Source: Peptostreptococcus sp.
Lineage (GTDB): Bacteria > Bacillota > Clostridia > Peptostreptococcales > Peptostreptococcaceae
Direction of reading: 5' to 3'
Length of the DNA: 18,292 nucleotides
Assembly: GCA_020025095.1 (NCBI GenBank)
Contig: JAHHSS010000022.1
Span: 1-18,292, forward strand
Below are positions 15,027-18,292 of the stretch, piece after piece (within the stretch, counting starts at the first letter, position 1; the number at the start of each line of letters is the position of its first letter). The notes beneath the pieces were generated by a model that saw only the letters and a list, made by a program, of their open reading frames with translations, was not told the origin of the DNA and did no database searches. Position numbers and translations under genes: made by a program.

Positions 15027-16043
15027 CTAATTAACTCTTTTTTTATTTCTTTTATTTTTACTTGCTTTAGATGAATTTTTTTCTCTATTATGTGCTCTAT
15101 TTTTAGCTTTAACATCATAAAATTTTATATCTAATCTATCTATCCTATTAGAAAGAAATTCCTGCATACAACTGTGTAAATATTTTTGTATATTTGAGCA
15201 TAATTCATCTATGGAATTTCCTAAAAGCATCTTATCTCTAGATTTTATATTTTCTTTTCTGCTATCTTCTTGTAAATTTTCACCAGAAAGTTCAACACTT
15301 TCATTAGACTTATCTGATATTACATTCATAACACTTAATATCTCTGGTGCAAAACTTCCATTTTTAGAGGCTTCTTCTATTTCATTTTCCCCTTTACTAT
15401 TTTCGCTCAAAGTAAGTGCCGACTCATTCAGATTAATTTCCCTTTGAGTTTTGTCTGAGCACGAATCTTCATTTAAAGTACTTTTTTCTACATTATCGTC
15501 TTTTTCTGATATAAGTTCTTTTTTTTCTAACTTTTCATCTGCAGATTTATTTTCCCTATTTTCATTATTTTTTCTTTCTTCCTCAAGTTCAATATCATTT
15601 AGGTAGTCATAATAACCTTTCGCCTTACATAAAGCTTCGTCTAAACCACATTTTATTTTTACCTTTACTTTAGACCTTTCTTTTTCATTCTTTATTTTAA
15701 CTTTTACTGTATACTCTACTATCTCTTCAAATTGTCTTAAAGAATTTTTTATAGTATTTTCAATAGCTGTATCAGAAATACAAACATCTCCATCATCATC
15801 AAATAGATATAAATATTTCTCATTGCTTTTTTGCAAAATACTTGCTAATAACTTTAATAAACTTACTAAAAGCATAATACAAGCAAAGCCTGCTATCACA
15901 ATTATAATTTCATCTGAGTAAATTTCATTTAAAATTCTCTGTGAAAGATAGTTCTTTCTAGTTAATATTAACAAGAAAAATAATAATGAACATATAGACA
16001 TTAAATAATATATAATATTAATTAGTTTCTTAAATCGAGACAT
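15027..16043 (-). CDS. amaP: AmaP-like membrane anchor of Asp23, with a large insertion
   Basis: The 338-residue protein has two N-terminal membrane segments (about 8-27 and 45-71). The first part of an Asp23-like fold follows (ISDTAIENTIKNSLRQFEEI then EYTVKVKIKNEKERSKVKVKIKCGLD), and its closing helix and strand (IDELCSNIQKYLHSCMQEFL...RLDIKFYDVK) lie near the C-terminus. About 130 low-complexity acidic residues separate the two halves (about 143-276). AmaP proteins are normally about 180 residues, so the insertion explains the excess length. The tail is strongly basic. I start at ATG 16043 because GGGAGG lies 6 bases upstream; an in-frame TTG at 16067 has no such support. It heads the operon with DUF2273 13 bases on and asp23 after that. 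The known role of AmaP is to anchor Asp23 to the membrane. Confidence 0.8.
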   Translation of the reverse strand: MSRFKKLINIIYYLMSICSLLFFLLILTRKNYLSQRILNEIYSDEIIIVIAGFACIMLLVSLLKLLASILQKSNEKYLYLFDDDGDVCISDTAIENTIKNSLRQFEEIVEYTVKVKIKNEKERSKVKVKIKCGLDEALCKAKGYYDYLNDIELEEERKNNENRENKSADEKLEKKELISEKDDNVEKSTLNEDSCSDKTQREINLNESALTLSENSKGENEIEEASKNGSFAPEILSVMNVISDKSNESVELSGENLQEDSRKENIKSRDKMLLGNSIDELCSNIQKYLHSCMQEFLSNRIDRLDIKFYDVKAKNRAHNREKNSSKASKNKRNKKRVN

Positions 16044-16128
16044 CTTAATCCTCCCATCAAAAAACAATATACCATTTATATTTTAACATATTAAAGAAAT
16101 TTATTCTATAAATTATAATAGCAAATAA

Positions 16129-16141
16129 AGTGAATTTCACT
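16129..16141. promoter_or_regulatory. Perfect 13-base palindrome upstream of amaP
   Basis: AGTGAA-T-TTCACT forms two perfect 6-base arms around one base. A minus-strand TATAAT lies at 16112-16117, which places the palindrome over the expected -35 position. It could be an operator for the amaP operon. The regulator is unknown and the call rests on symmetry and position. Confidence 0.35.
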
Positions 16142-16160
16142 AACTTTATAAACTCTACTA

Positions 16161-16193
16161 AAAAAGCATAGATAATATTTATCTATGCTTTTT
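16161..16193. terminator. Strong bidirectional terminator after the CWB2 gene
   Basis: A 15-bp perfect stem, starting AAAAAGCATAGATAA (16161-16175), pairs with 16179-16193 across a 3-base loop. On the minus strand the stem ends in T5; on the plus strand it also ends in T5. It lies 71 bases after the CWB2 stop and separates that gene from the amaP operon. Confidence 0.9.
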
Positions 16194-16263
16194 CTCATAT
16201 TAAAATTAACCTTACATATTTTATTTTTATAATACGCTTCCTTATATTTATTAAAGAAATATA

Positions 16264-18270
16264 TTATAATTGATTATTTTTTTCATTCACAGTCCCTTGA
16301 AACTCTTTATTTTCAGCTTCAATTTTATTTTTTCCCTTATTATCTTTTTCAGTAGCTATCATTTTTTTCATAGCATCCTCATACTTTTTAAATTTTGATA
16401 ATATGTCTTTTATATCATTTTCATTCGAAGCCTCTTTTATCTCTTTCAAAATCATTTCTTTTTCTTCTGCTTTTAATATTGTTATTTTTTCCATTTCTGA
16501 ACGAAGCTTTATTCTTGCTTTTTCAAGCTTAATTTCAGCTTCAGCTCTTGATTTCTCATCTCCTATCATAGCTAACTTGTCTTCGAAAGCTTTAGGTATA
16601 CTAGCCTCTCCACCTAAAAATATAAGTGCAAAAGCCTTACTTTTATCTATATATGTCTTTAAATTTTTTGTAAAACCATTTTTACTTACGAGTAATATAG
16701 GAGCATTTGTTGTGGCTGCTACTGGTCCAGCTGTTAAAGCATCAGCAAAGTCTTCTCCTGTTGCTATATATGCAAGATGTGGTTCTCTAAACTTTTCAGT
16801 AGCAATTTTTAATGCTGTGTCATATCTATCTTTTCCTGATATTCTTGTAAGATTTCTTGTTTTTAATTTCTTCTCTACATTATCTGAAATAGATTTTTCT
16901 CCACCTACAATAGTTACATTCTTGACGCTATTATAAACTAATACATCTTCTATTCTTTTAGGAATTTCATTGTTTTTAACTAACAATATCGGCTGCGAAT
17001 CTCTAGCAGCAACTGGAGCTATCGAAAGGGCGTCAGGATAATTTTCCCCAGATGCAATTATAGCACCCTTATCATGTCCAGAAAATTTATATACTTTTTC
17101 TGCAACTAGAGCAGATGTTTCATATCTGTCACTACCAGATAACCTTTCTACTACAAGCTTCATTTCTTTTAATTTTTCTTCTACTGACTTAGATATGGCA
17201 GACTCTCCACCTAAAATTAGTACTTCCTTTGTTTTTAGTCGCTGCATTTCAAGTAAAACTTCTGGTGATACACTTTTACTGTCTGTAAGTAAAATAGGAA
17301 TGTTTAATTTTTCAGCAAGTACTGATGCAGTCAAGGAATCGGCAAAAGAATCTTGGCTAACTAGAATTATTTTATTTGATGAATTATACTTCATTCTAGA
17401 AATACCTAAAGCTGTTTCCCTTCTATTTCTCCCTGCTATTCTAATTCTCTGCTTGTTAAATAGTGCCTTTTCCAAAGCTTTTGCTTTCATCTTTTCTAAA
17501 ATTGCTTTTTTTTCTTTTAATTTTTCTAAGTCTGATTTCCCATCTTCTTTAGCTGTTTTTTCTTTTGATTTATTATCTGTTTCTACACCTTCTTTATCTG
17601 TTTTAGCTTTATTATCATTATTTTCTACAATATGAGGCTTATTTATTGTATTAATATTAGAATTATCACCATTTTCTTTTTCAGTTGTTGGTTTAGTAGT
17701 TGTAGTACTATTCGATATTAACTTTTCATCAATTAATTTAAACCCACCATCTTTAGATTCTTCAATAAAAATTCTTGAATCAAGATGATAAGTATTTATT
17801 ATTTCGCTCAATAATTCATTTATATTTTTTTCAAATTCAGTTTTTATTTCATCAATATTTATTTCGCCAAGTTTCACTAGTTCCCTCTTAGCATTGTCAG
17901 CAATTTCATCTAACTTGTCATATATTATATCTTCTTTTATTTCTAAATCCTTTCTATTAGAAGCAATTTCCCTTATTTTCATCTCAAAGTCATCCGATAT
18001 TTTATCTATTACATTATTTAATTCCATTTTTTTCAATCGAATCTCTTCACTCTTTGAGTCAGAAGTTTCAAATTCCGTTCTTTCTTCTTCGGCAAAAACT
18101 TTACCCAAAGTGACGCTACTTTGATAAAATGGTAATACATTTATTAACATAGTAGCTGTTAAAGTTGTAAATACAACCTTTTTACCTATTTTTTTTATTT
18201 TATTTTTTCTACATTTATTTTTAAGTTTTATATCATCGTTAAATATTTTATTTTTCATCTTTCTACTCAT
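16264..18270 (-). CDS. Secreted cell-wall protein with three CWB2 repeats
   Basis: The 668-residue protein has a long signal peptide: a strongly basic first 31 residues, then a hydrophobic stretch to about 59, with likely cleavage after VFA (60). A charged helical region follows, then a Thr/Asn-rich linker (about 185-250). Three consecutive CWB2 (PF04122) repeats lie at roughly 274-370, 371-470 and 471-567, each opening with a (R)(I/L)(S/A)G-x-(D/N)R-(Y/R)-(E/D)TA-like motif and containing ILGGE or IVGGE. The last 100 residues are charged and helical. In Clostridioides difficile three CWB2 modules bind an anionic wall polymer and hold Cwp/S-layer proteins on the surface, so a surface location is likely here. 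No enzymatic domain is visible in the flanks; the helical parts may be structural. AAGGAG lies 6 bases before the ATG, and a strong terminator follows. The upstream promoter is outside the window. Confidence 0.92.
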   Translation of the reverse strand: MSRKMKNKIFNDDIKLKNKCRKNKIKKIGKKVVFTTLTATMLINVLPFYQSSVTLGKVFAEEERTEFETSDSKSEEIRLKKMELNNVIDKISDDFEMKIREIASNRKDLEIKEDIIYDKLDEIADNAKRELVKLGEINIDEIKTEFEKNINELLSEIINTYHLDSRIFIEESKDGGFKLIDEKLISNSTTTTKPTTEKENGDNSNINTINKPHIVENNDNKAKTDKEGVETDNKSKEKTAKEDGKSDLEKLKEKKAILEKMKAKALEKALFNKQRIRIAGRNRRETALGISRMKYNSSNKIILVSQDSFADSLTASVLAEKLNIPILLTDSKSVSPEVLLEMQRLKTKEVLILGGESAISKSVEEKLKEMKLVVERLSGSDRYETSALVAEKVYKFSGHDKGAIIASGENYPDALSIAPVAARDSQPILLVKNNEIPKRIEDVLVYNSVKNVTIVGGEKSISDNVEKKLKTRNLTRISGKDRYDTALKIATEKFREPHLAYIATGEDFADALTAGPVAATTNAPILLVSKNGFTKNLKTYIDKSKAFALIFLGGEASIPKAFEDKLAMIGDEKSRAEAEIKLEKARIKLRSEMEKITILKAEEKEMILKEIKEASNENDIKDILSKFKKYEDAMKKMIATEKDNKGKNKIEAENKEFQGTVNEKNNQL

Positions 18271-18292
18271 TTCTTTCTCCTTGCTTATATTT

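Noticed and set aside
1..18292. CRISPR arrays, tRNA or rRNA genes, insertion sequences
   Set aside because: I saw no regularly spaced repeats, no cloverleaf-like segments and no transposase or recombinase frame in the window.

Overview
The window looks like a chromosomal segment of a low-GC, Gram-positive anaerobe of the Bacillota. The basis is AT-rich codon use, AGGAGG-type ribosome binding sites, a CIRCE-like site at groESL, an Asp23/AmaP/DUF2273 cluster, and a secreted protein with three cell-wall-binding type 2 (CWB2) repeats as in Clostridioides and relatives. A Peptostreptococcaceae-type clostridium is my best guess, not a proof. Every convincing gene lies on the minus strand, so transcription runs from high to low coordinates.

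Housekeeping part (about 7360-18270). In transcription order this holds: a CWB2 surface protein with its own terminator; an amaP - DUF2273 - asp23/gls24 operon for an envelope-associated complex, also closed by a terminator; an ogg-type DNA glycosylase with a cardiolipin synthase 14 nt downstream; groES-groEL behind an imperfect CIRCE operator and ahead of a strong terminator; and guaA with an extended -10 promoter lying between the arms of an inverted repeat.

Accessory part (about 82-7240). Directly beyond the 3' end of guaA, a recognised integration site for genomic islands, the content changes. A short MobC-like mobilisation gene lacks its usual N-terminal DNA-binding part and has no relaxase after it. 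A clean promoter then drives a tightly packed cassette: type III modification (mod), type III restriction (res), a large zinc-hook ABC-type ATPase gene, and a small unknown gene. Stop and start codons overlap at each of the three junctions.

The third gene is the most interesting item. Its reading frame carries Walker A, a CxxC zinc-hook motif, an ABC signature, Walker B, an H-loop and a C-terminal R-x3-E...H arrangement that recalls PrrC/RloC anticodon nucleases. One in-frame TAA at codon 31 cuts it off before the Walker A motif. The picture is a restriction island carrying a candidate second-line, suicide-type nuclease that has been silenced by one nonsense codon, unless that codon is a sequence error. 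The nuclease assignment is a hypothesis from motif layout only.
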